Positions 16,781-25,898 of a DNA stretch of 64,000 bases are shown in pieces (position 1 is the stretch's first letter; every line of letters begins with the position of its first letter). Under the pieces are notes generated by a model. It had not been told where the DNA came from, searched no databases, and saw only the letters and a program-made list of their open reading frames with translations. Position numbers and translations under genes: made by a program. Origin of the DNA: Paraplanobispora takensis (GTDB lineage: Bacteria; Actinomycetota; Actinomycetes; Streptosporangiales; Streptosporangiaceae); the NCBI RefSeq assembly GCF_016863195.1, contig NZ_BOOK01000027.1:101184-165183 (forward strand). The letters run 5' to 3'.

Positions 16781-18013
16781 ATGAAACGGGCCTCGTGGAT
16801 CGGACACCCGGGCCCGCTGGAGACATTGGTGGAACGGGTGAGACGCAACGACGTGCTGTGTGCGGTGGCGTCCTTCGCCGTCGGCCTCAGCCTGATCCTC
16901 GCGAACGCCTACATCCCCCGGGTGACGCCCTCCTACCTGCTCATCGGCCCGCTGTTGATCACGTGCCTGGGAGTCGCGGTACGGCGGAGCCGGCCTATCC
17001 TCTGCCTGGCGCTCGGGGTCGTGGCGTTCATCGGCGACTTCGTGCTGGGGCCGTCCCTGGGCACCATCCTGATCGTCACCGACAACCTCTACGCGGCCGT
17101 CAGGTACGGCCCGCGCCCGCTGGGCCGGTGGATGCTCACCATCACCTCGGTCATCGCCGTGGTCGGCGGCGCGGTGGCCGGGTTCATGCTGAGGGACTTC
17201 GCGGTCTTCGCCGTCTCGCTGGTGCAGGCCGGCCTCGTCGGCGTCACCCCCGTCCTCACCGCGCTGTTCATGCGGCAACTGGAGGACCAGGCGGTGGCCG
17301 AGCGGGCCCGGGCCGAGCAGGTGGCGCGCCTGGCGGAGCTGGACCGCAAGGCGGCGGTGCAGGCCGAGCGGGCCAGGATGGCCCGGGAACTGCACGACAT
17401 GATCGCCAACCACTTCAGTGCCATCGCCATCCAGTCCACGGCCGTGCTGTCGCGCAAGGACCTGGACGCGGCCACCGTGCGGCGGGTGCTGGAGTCCGTC
17501 CGGGAGAACAGCGTCCAGGGGATGGCGGAGATGCGCTCGATGATCGGGCTGCTCCGGCAGGACGGCGAGGAGGCCGAGGCGGTCCGGCTGCGGCTGTCCG
17601 AGGCGGAGGGGCTGGCGCAGCGGGCGCGGGAGGCGGGGCTGGAGGTACGGTTCCGCGTGGACGGCGAGGTCAGGGAGCTGCCCGCCCCGGTCGACCTCGC
17701 CGGCTACCGGATCCTCCAGGAGGCCCTGACCAACGCGCTCAAGCACGGGGGCAGGGAGGCGGACATGGTGGTCGGCTACCGGCCGGACGAGGTCGTGCTC
17801 ACCGTGGACAACCCCGTCGCCGAAGACCGGTCCGGGCTTCCCGGGGCCGGGGCGGGCATCGTCGGCATGCGGGAACGTGCCGCGCTCGTCGACGGTCTCG
17901 TCGAGAGCGGGCCGTACGGCGCGAGCTGGCGCGTGCGCGCCGTACTCCCCAGCAGCGTGCTCCCCGACGCCGCACTTCCCGGCGCTGCTTCCCCTGCCGG
18001 CGCCCCGTCGTGA
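16781..18013 (+). CDS. sensor histidine kinase, NarL/DesK type
   Basis: About 410 residues. Four to five membrane helices occupy the first 170 residues, then a coiled linker, then a HisKA_3 dimerisation box with the phosphoacceptor His in ARELHDM near residue 203, and a HATPase domain (LQEALTNALKHG, then a G-box GAGIVGMRERA). There is no extracytoplasmic sensor loop of note, so it probably senses the membrane. ATG at 16772 is an alternative start. The response regulator follows after 16 bases. Confidence 0.85.
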   Translation: MKRASWIGHPGPLETLVERVRRNDVLCAVASFAVGLSLILANAYIPRVTPSYLLIGPLLITCLGVAVRRSRPILCLALGVVAFIGDFVLGPSLGTILIVTDNLYAAVRYGPRPLGRWMLTITSVIAVVGGAVAGFMLRDFAVFAVSLVQAGLVGVTPVLTALFMRQLEDQAVAERARAEQVARLAELDRKAAVQAERARMARELHDMIANHFSAIAIQSTAVLSRKDLDAATVRRVLESVRENSVQGMAEMRSMIGLLRQDGEEAEAVRLRLSEAEGLAQRAREAGLEVRFRVDGEVRELPAPVDLAGYRILQEALTNALKHGGREADMVVGYRPDEVVLTVDNPVAEDRSGLPGAGAGIVGMRERAALVDGLVESGPYGASWRVRAVLPSSVLPDAALPGAASPAGAPS

Positions 18014-18029
18014 AACCCCGGGAGACCCC

Positions 18030-18665
18030 GTGAGTATCCGTGTTCTGGTCGCCGACGACCACGCGGCCGTCCGCGCCGGGATCGTTCTCATCCTGGGCGG
18101 TCACGACGACATCGAGATCGTCGGCGAGGCCTCGGACGGGGAGGAGGCGGTCGCCATGGCCGTGCGCGAGCGGCCCGACGTGGTGCTGATGGACATCCGG
18201 ATGCCGAAGCTGGACGGGATCTCGGCGACGCGCGAGCTGAGCGGGGTCGCCGACGTGCTGATCCTGACCACTTTCGACATCGACGAGTACGTGTTCGGGG
18301 CGCTGCGCGCGGGGGCCGCCGGGTTCCTGCTCAAGAACACCGACGCCGACGCGCTGGTGGACGCCGTCCGGGTGGTCGCCCGGGGTGACGGCCTCATCGC
18401 GCCGTCGGTCACCCGGCGGCTGATCTCCGCCTTCGGCTCCGCCGTACCGCCGAGCATGCCGCGTCAGGTCGAGAACCTGACCCCGCGGGAGCGGGAGGTG
18501 CTGGAGTGCATCGGCCGCGGGCTGTCGAACGCGGAGATCGCCCGGGAGCTGGACATGGCGGAGGCGACCACGAAGACCCACGTCAGCCGGTTGCTGAACA
18601 AACTCGGTCTGCGCAGCCGCGTCCAGGCCGCCATCCTCGCTCAGGAGCTCTCCGCCGGGACGTAG
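18030..18665 (+). CDS. response regulator, NarL/FixJ family
   Basis: A 211-residue two-domain regulator: receiver with the DD pair near residues 9-10, phosphoacceptor Asp in VVLMDIRMP near residue 54 and Lys in LLKN near 104, then a LuxR-type HTH (LTPREREVLECIGRGLSNAE). GTG start with GGGAG upstream. It pairs with the kinase. Its last 25 bases overlap the convergent MaoC gene. Confidence 0.9.
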   Translation: MSIRVLVADDHAAVRAGIVLILGGHDDIEIVGEASDGEEAVAMAVRERPDVVLMDIRMPKLDGISATRELSGVADVLILTTFDIDEYVFGALRAGAAGFLLKNTDADALVDAVRVVARGDGLIAPSVTRRLISAFGSAVPPSMPRQVENLTPREREVLECIGRGLSNAEIARELDMAEATTKTHVSRLLNKLGLRSRVQAAILAQELSAGT

Positions 18666-19105
18666 AGGGAGAGCGTCTCGGCGACGCAGGCGGGCTTGTC
18701 CCTGCCCTCGACCTCGACGGTCATCCGCAGCTTCGACAGGTACCCCGAGGGAGTGCCCTTCAGGTCCACGAGCTCGCCCCGGGCCCGGACCCGCGAGCCG
18801 ACCGGGACCGGCGTGGGGAAGCGGACCTTGTCGAGCCCGTAGTTGATGCCCATGGCCAGGCCGTCCACCCGGACCAGCTCCATCATGAACGAGGGCAGCA
18901 GCGACAGGCTCAGATAGCCGTGGGCGATGGTCCCGCCGAACGGGCCCTTGGCCGCGGCCTCGACGTCGACGTGGATCCACTGGTGGTCGCCGGTGGCGTC
19001 GGCGAACAGGTTGACCTGCTCCTGGGTCACGGTCCGCCACTCGGTCGGGCCGAACTGCTCGCCGACGGCGGCCTTGAGCTCCTGGACGTTCGCGAAGATC
19101 CTCAT
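18641..19105 (-). CDS. MaoC-like acyl dehydratase
   Basis: A 154-residue single-hotdog protein with the hydratase motif FADATGDHQWIHVD (Asp and His near residues 36-41) and a GTIAHGYLSLSL segment. Such enzymes hydrate enoyl-CoA in fatty acid or polyhydroxyalkanoate metabolism. It is monocistronic and converges on the response regulator with a 25-base overlap. Confidence 0.85.
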   Translation of the reverse strand: MRIFANVQELKAAVGEQFGPTEWRTVTQEQVNLFADATGDHQWIHVDVEAAAKGPFGGTIAHGYLSLSLLPSFMMELVRVDGLAMGINYGLDKVRFPTPVPVGSRVRARGELVDLKGTPSGYLSKLRMTVEVEGRDKPACVAETLSLYVPAESS

Positions 19106-19115
19106 ATCCGGAACT

Positions 19116-20597
19116 TTATTCCGTTCTGGGGATCGCGAGAAGGTTCACGACGGTGAATTCCTTCCCGCCGCCCTCCTCTGTCGTCTCGCAGCTCTTGATC
19201 TTCCCGGTGGGAGCGGGGGCCCCGGACGGCCGGGAGGCGGGGGCGGTGTCGGCCTCGACCATGCGGCACTTCTCCACGGTCCTCCGGTCGTCGTCCCAAT
19301 AGATGATCGAGGTGGGTGAGGAGGAGGTGCCGCGACCGTAGCCTCCCCCCTTCGGGTCGCGTCTCCCGGCCCCGGCCAGCGTCCCGGTGAGCGGGTCGTA
19401 CAACGCGAGCAGAGGAACATGGTGATCCTCGATCTCCTCGCCCCGCCCGTCCAGGCCCACCACGCCGGAGATGTGGAACAGTCCCATGTCCCGGGCGAGC
19501 ACGATGTCCCCGCCGAGCGCCCCCAGGCCGGGCAGGGTCCTGTGCTGCGAACCGTCCGCCCGCTCCACGACGGCCCTGTCGTCCTCGCCGTCCCCCGAGC
19601 CGAAGCACCATTCCAGGCCGCAGTCGAACGCCGTCAGCCCGTCCGGGGCCTTCACTTCGGTGACCTGCATCGTCTCCAGGTTGACCAGCCTGGTCTGCGG
19701 CTTCCGGAAATCGCGCTCGCCGACGTCGGCGGCCCACGGCCATGACACCAGGTGCAGCCCGTCGGTGCCCTCGATCCGCTCCGGAGTCCCGCCGTCCAGC
19801 GGCATGCGGTAGACCCCGCCCTTGTCCACCGACCAGACCACGGAGTCGGCGGTGACCCCGACCGCGTCCACCTCGGACTGCTCCCCCGTGACCTCGCCGA
19901 CCTGCCGTGCCGTACCGCCCGACCGGGGCACCACCCAGAAGTCGGCCCACTTGTCGCCGTTGTTGGGAGTCTCGCCGTACCACACGACGTGCTCGGCCCC
20001 CACGTCGAAGCTCTGCGCGAAATACCCCTTCACCCCCTCGGGGCCGGGCGTCTCGGCCAGCACCGTACGGCTCCCGCTCCCGGTGTCGTAGACCTCCAGC
20101 CGGCCCGCCTTCTCGAAGGACGACTCGGCGGCCAGCAGCAGCTCCGTGGCGCTCAGCGCGGTGATCGGGCGGTACTTCCAGCCGTCCGCCGCCTTCGCCG
20201 GGATCTTCGACACCGCCGCCGGCCAGACCTCGGCCGCCGGGCGGATGGAGGCGCCCGGCGCCTTCGTCCCCGACCGCGACGGCGTGGGCGTGGGCCTGGG
20301 TTTCTCCGACGTCACCGCGGTCGCGGTGGCGTCGGCGAGGATCGGGCCTTCCCCGCCCCTGTGGGGGAAGACCCCCCTCGCCACCGCCGTGCCGCCGCCG
20401 ATCACCGTGATCACCGCGGCGACCGCGAGGATCGACTGCGCCCGCCTGCGCGTGCGCCGTACACGACGTCGTTCGATCACGCCGAGCAGGTCCCCGACCG
20501 GCTCCGGCGCGGCGTCCGCCGCCTTCGCGAGCGTGCGGACGAGATCCGCCTCGCTCCTGCCGCCCATCGGCCCCGTCCCGTCCCCGGACTGGTTCAT
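19116..20597 (-). CDS. membrane-anchored beta-propeller-like partner of the ECF sigma factor
   Basis: A 493-residue protein. The first 50 residues are cytoplasmic and basic near the membrane; one membrane helix follows at about 57-75, then a Thr/Pro linker and a large extracytoplasmic domain with repeated Trp/Gly beta-strand blocks, like a propeller. The start overlaps the stop of the upstream sigma gene, so they are coupled. The topology is that of an anti-sigma factor or sensor, although no zinc motif (HxxxCxxC) is present. Its function as anti-sigma is an inference. Confidence 0.65.
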   Translation of the reverse strand: MNQSGDGTGPMGGRSEADLVRTLAKAADAAPEPVGDLLGVIERRRVRRTRRRAQSILAVAAVITVIGGGTAVARGVFPHRGGEGPILADATATAVTSEKPRPTPTPSRSGTKAPGASIRPAAEVWPAAVSKIPAKAADGWKYRPITALSATELLLAAESSFEKAGRLEVYDTGSGSRTVLAETPGPEGVKGYFAQSFDVGAEHVVWYGETPNNGDKWADFWVVPRSGGTARQVGEVTGEQSEVDAVGVTADSVVWSVDKGGVYRMPLDGGTPERIEGTDGLHLVSWPWAADVGERDFRKPQTRLVNLETMQVTEVKAPDGLTAFDCGLEWCFGSGDGEDDRAVVERADGSQHRTLPGLGALGGDIVLARDMGLFHISGVVGLDGRGEEIEDHHVPLLALYDPLTGTLAGAGRRDPKGGGYGRGTSSSPTSIIYWDDDRRTVEKCRMVEADTAPASRPSGAPAPTGKIKSCETTEEGGGKEFTVVNLLAIPRTE

Positions 20598-21079
20598 CGC
20601 ACTCGCCCCGTCTCCAGTTCCGCCACCCGTACCCTGAGCTTGTCCAGCGCCCGCGCCGCCTGGCTGCGCACCGTCCCGCGAGAGACGCCGAGCAGCTCGG
20701 CGATCTCCTGGTCCGGCAACCCCTCGTAGTACCGCAGGACCAGCACCGCCCGCTGTTTCGGCGGCAGGCCCTTCAGCTCGTGCCACAGCCCCGCGTCACC
20801 GGAGAAGCCGTCCTGCGTGTACGGCTTCTCCGGCACCTCGGCCACCAGGCGCTCCCGGCGCAGCCGCCGCCAGGTGCTGATGTGCAGGCGCGCCATGGTG
20901 GTGCGGACGTACCCCTCGGGGTCGTCCCGCCGCTGCACCCGCGGCCACGCGTCGCCCAGGCGCAGCAGCGCCTCCTGTACGAGGTCGGCCGCGTCCTCGG
21001 CGTGACCGGTGAGGACGTAGCCGTACCGGTACAGCGCATCCGCCCGCGCGGCCACGAAGTCTGCGAACTCCACGAACAC
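20594..21079 (-). CDS. ECF sigma factor, SigE-like
   Basis: About 161 residues with sigma region 2 (AEDAADLVQEALLRLGDAW) and region 4 (LPPKQRAVLVLRYYEGLPDQ, then GVSRGTVRSQAARAL). I place the start at GTG 21079; GTG 21073 is an alternative and no good ribosome site is visible for either. It directs transcription of its own regulon and is followed by a coupled membrane protein that probably controls it. Confidence 0.8.
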   Translation of the reverse strand: MFVEFADFVAARADALYRYGYVLTGHAEDAADLVQEALLRLGDAWPRVQRRDDPEGYVRTTMARLHISTWRRLRRERLVAEVPEKPYTQDGFSGDAGLWHELKGLPPKQRAVLVLRYYEGLPDQEIAELLGVSRGTVRSQAARALDKLRVRVAELETGRVR

Positions 21080-21335
21080 AGGGACGCAGGTGACCCGTGT
21101 TCTGTTGCATGACATTCGGGTGCGGCTTGCGAACGGACATCCGGCGCTGTTCACCGCTGAGCCGTCCGACCTCGGCGAAACCGGTTCCACCCCCGCCGAA
21201 TTCCTTTTCGGCGGGGGTACGTCGGAGAATGGTGAAGTCCGGGGACGGTTGTACCACTAACGAGACCGTCCTGATGCCAGGAGCACATATCCTCAAGGAA
21301 CGCTCCAGAGACCGACAAAGGGAACGGTTACGTTC

Positions 21336-22265
21336 ATGTGGCCTCCATCATCTCCGCAGGAACCTCAAGGCCAGCAGCCCCCTGGTGGGCCTGGACAGCC
21401 GCCCGCCGGTTCCTGGCAGCAACCGAACCAGCCCTACGGCCAGCAACAGCCGCCGTACGGCCAGCAGCTTCCTCCCTACGGCCAGCAGCAGCAGCAGCCG
21501 TACGGCCAGCAGCCGCACGACCCGACCCGGCAGTTCCCCCCCGGGCAGCAGGGCCCGGGCGGCCCCTGGTATCCCCAGAGCGGCCCGCCCAAGCGCAAGC
21601 CGGTCTGGCCGTGGGTCGTGGGTGTGGCCACCGCGGTCATCGTCGCGCTGGTCGTGGTCTTCATCGTCGTGACGGGTGACGACGACAAGACCACTCCCAC
21701 CGCCGGGTCGAGCTCGGCTCCGGCCTCGACGCCTCCGTCGGACTCTCCGACGTCGGAGGCCCCGAGCTCCTCGCCTCCGGCGACCGAGGACCCGACGACG
21801 TCCCAGATCCCGGACGGCAAGACGGTCACGGCCACCGACGGCAAGAGCAGGCTCACCGTCCCCGGTGACTGGACGACGCTCTCCCTCCTCGACGAGGCCG
21901 AGGTCCAGCAGGGCAACACCGCCAAAGAGCAGTACCTGATGGTGATCACCGAGTCGCAGTCCGACGCCAACCTCAGCAGCCTGGAGCTGGAGGGCTACGC
22001 CAGGCTGGTCATCGAGCAGATGCAGAAGCGGCTGACCAACAGCAACGTCACCGGGCCCCAGCAGCTGACGATCAACGGCGACCCGGCCCTGCAGTACGAG
22101 CTGCACGGCACGGCGCAGGGCGTGCGCATCACCTACTGGGTGACCCTGGTCGAGGGCGCCGAGGACTTCCACCAGATCCTCACCTGGACTCTGGAGACCA
22201 AGGGCGAGGAGCACGGCCCGCTGCTCCGCGAGGTCAGCTCGACCTTCCAGGACCTGGGCGCATAA
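21336..22265 (+). CDS. membrane-anchored protein with PYGQQ repeats
   Basis: A 309-residue protein. The first 85 residues are a disordered Pro/Gln tail with repeats of PYGQQ. One membrane helix lies at about 92-113, then a Ser/Thr/Pro linker, then an extracellular alpha/beta domain of about 150 residues. The arrangement is common in actinomycetes for surface proteins anchored from the inside. Function unknown. The tail DNA is repetitive (CAGCAGC and TACGGCC units). Confidence 0.7.
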   Translation: MWPPSSPQEPQGQQPPGGPGQPPAGSWQQPNQPYGQQQPPYGQQLPPYGQQQQQPYGQQPHDPTRQFPPGQQGPGGPWYPQSGPPKRKPVWPWVVGVATAVIVALVVVFIVVTGDDDKTTPTAGSSSAPASTPPSDSPTSEAPSSSPPATEDPTTSQIPDGKTVTATDGKSRLTVPGDWTTLSLLDEAEVQQGNTAKEQYLMVITESQSDANLSSLELEGYARLVIEQMQKRLTNSNVTGPQQLTINGDPALQYELHGTAQGVRITYWVTLVEGAEDFHQILTWTLETKGEEHGPLLREVSSTFQDLGA

Positions 22266-22285
22266 GTCTCTTGGCTGAAGACTCT

Positions 22286-22302
22286 TTAAGTGGTTAACTA
22301 AT
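22286..22302. promoter_or_regulatory. operator of the MarR gene
   Basis: TTAAGTGGTTAACTAAT lies eight bases before the MarR start. Its exact reverse complement occurs at 22757-22773 before the SDR gene, so one regulator probably binds both. Confidence 0.7.
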
Positions 22303-22309
22303 CGAGGAC

Positions 22310-22717
22310 ATGGACGACGGCTACTCGCTGCTGGACAGCACGATGTACGCGCTGATCACGCGACTCGGCTCCCACAAGCGCCAGATCGCCGCAGGCCTGG
22401 AAAGACTGGGCCTGCGGCTGGGCCAGGAGGTCTACCTGGCCCAGCTCTGGCGTCAGGACGGGCTGTGCCAGGGCGAGCTGGCCGGATGCGCCAAGGTGTC
22501 CGCCGCCAACGTCACCCAGGTGTTGCGCGGCCTGGAGAAGCAGGGCCTGGTGGTCCGGCGCCGCGACGACGCGGACGCCCGGGTCCAGCGGGTCTGGCTC
22601 ACCGAGGCGGGCAGGGCGCTGCAGAAGCCGGTGACCGAGGTCTGGCATGACGCCGAGGTCGCCTGGCTGGCCGGTCTGACGCCGGCCCAGCGCAAGGCCA
22701 TCACCAGTCTGGTCTGA
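22310..22717 (+). CDS. MarR-family transcriptional regulator
   Basis: A 135-residue winged-helix protein: LGQEVYLAQLWRQDGL, recognition region GCAKVSAANVTQVLRGLEKQ and wing VVRRRDDADARVQRVWLTEAG. The identical 17-bp sites before this gene and before the SDR gene point to autoregulation and control of the SDR. Confidence 0.85.
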   Translation: MDDGYSLLDSTMYALITRLGSHKRQIAAGLERLGLRLGQEVYLAQLWRQDGLCQGELAGCAKVSAANVTQVLRGLEKQGLVVRRRDDADARVQRVWLTEAGRALQKPVTEVWHDAEVAWLAGLTPAQRKAITSLV

Positions 22718-22756
22718 GCATCCGCACCCTCATTCTCCGAGGGCGCGGTCCGCCCA

Positions 22757-22773
22757 ATTAGTTAACCACTTAA
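22757..22773. promoter_or_regulatory. operator before the SDR gene
   Basis: ATTAGTTAACCACTTAA is the exact reverse complement of the site before the MarR gene. It ends ten bases before the SDR start and abuts the ribosome site AAGGAG. Confidence 0.7.
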
Positions 22774-22782
22774 GGAGTTCTG

Positions 22783-23529
22783 ATGGATCTGGGTCTGAAG
22801 GGCCGCACGGTGATCGTGACCGGCGCCTCCGGCGGCATCGGCCGGGAGATCGCCCGGGGTTACGCGGCCGAGGGGGCCGAGGTGGTCCTCACCTACCACA
22901 GCGCCTCCGAGGAGGCCGAGAAGCTGGCCGGGGACATCGGCGGCACGGCGCTGCCGTACGCGATGAGCGAGCCGGACTCGGCCGCCGCCCTGGTGGCCGA
23001 GGTCCTGGCGCGGACAGGCAGGATAGACGTGCTGGTCAACAACGCGGTCCGCTGGGGCCGGATGGCGGGACAGGACGCCTCCTTCGAGGACGTGGCCGAC
23101 GACGAGTGGCTGACCATGCTGAGGGAGAACACCGAGGGCGCCCTGCGGCTCAGCCGCCTGGTCACCCCCGTCATGCGCGAGCGGGGCTTCGGCCGGCTCG
23201 TCCACATCTCCTCCAGCATCGCCACCGACGGCATGGCCGGCGGCGAGTACTACGGAGCGGCCAAGGGGGCCCTGCACGGGTTCAGCCGCTCGGTCGCCTT
23301 CAGCCTCGGCCGCGACGGTGACATCCTGTCCAACGTCGTCATGCCGGGCCTGACCAGGACCGCCCGCAACGGCGCGATCGTCGAGGCGGCGGGCCACATC
23401 TACAGCGAGAGGGCCCCGATCGGCCGCCTGCTGGAGGCCTCCGAGGTCGCGAACGCGGTGGTCTACCTGGGCTCGGCGGCCAACACCGGCATCACCGGCC
23501 AGGTCATCGCCGTGACCGGCGGCGCGTGA
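22783..23529 (+). CDS. short-chain dehydrogenase/reductase
   Basis: A 248-residue SDR: TGASGGIG cofactor loop at 13-20, NNA near residue 87, catalytic Ser in ISSSIAT and the YYGAAKGAL active-site motif near 158. It resembles FabG-like 3-oxoacyl reductases; the substrate is not clear. It follows the MarR gene and shares its operator, so it is probably induced by a small molecule. Confidence 0.85.
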   Translation: MDLGLKGRTVIVTGASGGIGREIARGYAAEGAEVVLTYHSASEEAEKLAGDIGGTALPYAMSEPDSAAALVAEVLARTGRIDVLVNNAVRWGRMAGQDASFEDVADDEWLTMLRENTEGALRLSRLVTPVMRERGFGRLVHISSSIATDGMAGGEYYGAAKGALHGFSRSVAFSLGRDGDILSNVVMPGLTRTARNGAIVEAAGHIYSERAPIGRLLEASEVANAVVYLGSAANTGITGQVIAVTGGA

Positions 23530-23608
23530 CGCCCGGCCGAACCGTACCGGCATAGATCCGAGACCCGCCCGCGTCCTTGCTTGGTGACATCGCAACGAGG
23601 AGGACCGG

Positions 23609-24121
23609 GTGGATCCAGGGTTTGCGACGGCGTTCCGGGAGCTCGTCACCGATCGGTCGGCCGCGCTGTTCCGTACGGCGTACCTGCTGACCGGTGACCG
23701 GCACGCCGCCGAGGATCTGGTGCAGTCGGCGCTGGCGAAGACGGCTGCCCGATGGCGCGGCCTGCGCGACCCGGCGGCCATCGAGGGCTACGTCCGCCGC
23801 GCCATGTACCACGAGCAGGTGAGCCGGTGGCGCCGCCGTTCGCGTGTCACGGAGGTGTCCACCGGCTGGCTGCCCGACCGGGCCGGCGAGGGGCACGCCG
23901 AGACCGTCGACCTGCGCCTGGTGATGCGCTCGGCCCTCGCCCGGCTGACGCCCCGGCAGCGGGCCGTCCTCGTCCTGCGGTACTTCGAGGACCTGTCCGA
24001 GACCGAGATCGCGCGGGTGCTCGGGATCGGGGTGGGATCGGTCCGCAGCCAGATCCACCGCTCGCTGGACCGCCTGAAGAAGGCCGCACCCGAGCTGAAC
24101 GCCGTGAGGGAGCTCCGATGA
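23609..24121 (+). CDS. ECF sigma factor, SigE family
   Basis: A 170-residue sigma factor: region 2 (LLTGDRHAAEDLVQSALAKT) and region 4 (LTPRQRAVLVLRYFEDLSET, then GIGVGSVRSQIHRSLDRL). GTG start with GAGGAGG upstream. Its stop overlaps the start of the membrane MltG-like gene, where an anti-sigma gene would usually stand. Confidence 0.85.
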   Translation: MDPGFATAFRELVTDRSAALFRTAYLLTGDRHAAEDLVQSALAKTAARWRGLRDPAAIEGYVRRAMYHEQVSRWRRRSRVTEVSTGWLPDRAGEGHAETVDLRLVMRSALARLTPRQRAVLVLRYFEDLSETEIARVLGIGVGSVRSQIHRSLDRLKKAAPELNAVRELR

Positions 24122-25137
24122 ACATCGAGGATCTGCTGCGCGAGACTCTTTCCGACATGGCGCACGAGGAGCAGCCGCCCCCGCCGGACCGGTTCCTCCG
24201 CGGCTCCGGGTCCCTTCACGGCTCCGGGTCCCTTCACGGCTCCGGGAACCGGCCCCGCCGCCGAGGTCTCGCCCTGACCGCCGCGGCGGCCGTCGTCGCG
24301 GTGGCGGCCGGGTCCGTGCTCGTGGGCCAGAGCCTGTCCTCCCGGGCACCGGTCCCGGCGACGCTCACCGGGCAGGGCGCCGCCGGGACCCCCGTGGTGA
24401 CGGAACCGCCGGGCCCCGGAGAGACCGGCCGGGGGAAGGTCCCCGTGACCGTGTGGGAGGGAGCGCGGCTGTCGGACATCCTGAAGCGGCTCTCGAAGGC
24501 GACCGGCAGGCCGGTGCGGGAGTTCGAGCGGGCCGTCGGGAAGGGCGGGGTCCGCGGCCTTCCGGCCTACGCCGGGGGCGGGCTGGAGGGGTTCGCCTTC
24601 CCCGGCGTCTACGAGATCTCACCCACCGCGAGTCCCGGCGAGATCCTTTCCGCGATGGTGGCCCGTTTCAACCGCGCCGCCGAGGACGCCGACCTGGTGA
24701 ACGCCGCCGGACGCGCCGGCCGCACGCCGCTGGAGATCCTGACCGTGGCCAGCATCGTCCAGGCCGAGGCCACCACCGCGGCCGACATGCCCAAGATCGC
24801 GCGGGTCGTCTACAACCGGCTCGATCACAGGCCCGAGCTGCGGCTGGAACTGGACAGCACGGTCCTGTACGGCCTCGGCAAGCGCCCCGGCACGGCGTCG
24901 GTCAAGGATGTGACGAGCCGCTCGCCGTACAACACCTACCTCCGTCGCGGCCTGCCGCCCGGCCCGATCGGCAACCCGGGCGAGGCCGCCATCGACGCCG
25001 CCCTGAAGCCGGCCGCCGGGCCCTGGCTGTACTTCGTGACCACCGATCCGGAGAAGGGCGTCACGAAGTTCGCCGCCTCCGAATCCGAGTTCCTCGAACT
25101 GGTCGAGGAATACGACAGGAACCGCAGGACCGGGTGA
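24118..25137 (+). CDS. membrane MltG/YceG-like lytic transglycosylase coupled to a sigma factor
   Basis: A 339-residue protein. Residues 1-45 are cytoplasmic and begin MNIEDLLRETLSDMA, very like the N-termini of proteins encoded after SigE-family sigma factors. One membrane helix lies at about 51-71. Residues 110-335 are an MltG domain with ASIVQAEA carrying the conserved Glu near 216, DSTVLYGLG, SPYNTY, GLPPGPIGNPG and PWLYFV. MltG cleaves nascent peptidoglycan. The combination suggests a sigma partner that senses or acts on the cell wall. An 18-bp DNA repeat (24202-24237) gives a repeated GSLH segment. Confidence 0.8.
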   Translation: MNIEDLLRETLSDMAHEEQPPPPDRFLRGSGSLHGSGSLHGSGNRPRRRGLALTAAAAVVAVAAGSVLVGQSLSSRAPVPATLTGQGAAGTPVVTEPPGPGETGRGKVPVTVWEGARLSDILKRLSKATGRPVREFERAVGKGGVRGLPAYAGGGLEGFAFPGVYEISPTASPGEILSAMVARFNRAAEDADLVNAAGRAGRTPLEILTVASIVQAEATTAADMPKIARVVYNRLDHRPELRLELDSTVLYGLGKRPGTASVKDVTSRSPYNTYLRRGLPPGPIGNPGEAAIDAALKPAAGPWLYFVTTDPEKGVTKFAASESEFLELVEEYDRNRRTG

Positions 25138-25241
25138 CCCGATCGCCGGTCCTCGGACGGGACGCGGCACGGCGCAAAATCAAGGCGCCCGATCCCCATG
25201 GAGGATGAAGGCACCTGCCCGCCACGAGGAGGACCGAGAGC

Positions 25242-25898
25242 GTGCCCGTCACGTTCGCCGGCGAACCAGCCCGCCCCGACCGGCCGAACGAGGACTTCGT
25301 CGGCGCGACCCCGGACGCGGTCGTCCTCCTGGACGGGGCCGGGGATCCGGCCGGGCTGGAGTCGGGCTGCTCGCACAGCGTGGCGTGGTACTCCCGCACG
25401 CTCGGTTCCACCCTGCTGGCCGAACTGAATCGGAACCCCGGCTCCCTGACCGAGGTCTTCGCCTCCGGTATCAGGCAGGTCGCCTCCATGCATGGGGACA
25501 CCTGCGACCTGCTGCACGCCGGGTCCCCCTCGGCCACGGCCGTGATGCTGCGCCGTACCGGTGACACCCTGCAATGGCTGGTGCTGGCCGATTCGGTGCT
25601 CATCCTCGATCTCGGTACGGCCGAGCCCACGGTGGTCTGCGACGACCGGCTGGACGCGGTGGCGGCGCCCCACCACGCCCTGTTCGCCGGCCTGCGGTAC
25701 GGCAGCCCCGAGCACGCCCGGGCTCGGCGCGAGTTCATCGAGACGCTGCGCACCCACCGCAACCGCGACGGCGGTTTCTGGGTCGCCGCCGTCGACCCCC
25801 TCGCGGGCGAGCACGCCCTCACCGGCTCGGCTCCGATCGACGCCGTCCACGGTTCGCACTTACATTCATTCCGAATGTATGAAACATTGAGACCATGA
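25242..25898 (+). CDS. PP2C-like protein
   Basis: A 218-residue protein with a reduced PPM/PP2C pattern: NEDF near 17-20, VVLLDGAGDP near 27-36, a SATAVMLRR strand and WLVLADSVL. Several metal-binding Asp residues of true phosphatases are present only partly, so activity is uncertain. Its last 38 bases cover the promoter operator of the alpha/beta hydrolase gene, whose start overlaps its stop by four bases. Confidence 0.6.
   Translation: MPVTFAGEPARPDRPNEDFVGATPDAVVLLDGAGDPAGLESGCSHSVAWYSRTLGSTLLAELNRNPGSLTEVFASGIRQVASMHGDTCDLLHAGSPSATAVMLRRTGDTLQWLVLADSVLILDLGTAEPTVVCDDRLDAVAAPHHALFAGLRYGSPEHARARREFIETLRTHRNRDGGFWVAAVDPLAGEHALTGSAPIDAVHGSHLHSFRMYETLRP
25861..25879. promoter_or_regulatory. 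TetR-type operator before the hydrolase gene
   Basis: TACATTC-N5-GAATGTA, a perfect 7-bp inverted repeat, ends 15 bases before the hydrolase ATG. A second repeat, AATGT-N5-ACATT, partly overlaps it. The TetR gene two genes downstream is the likely binder. The site lies inside the 3' end of the PP2C-like gene. Confidence 0.6.

Noticed and set aside
16646..18091. A 481-codon open frame antisense to the sensor kinase
   Set aside because: High GC content leaves long frames on the opposite strand; it has no ribosome site and the kinase domains on the plus strand are unmistakable.
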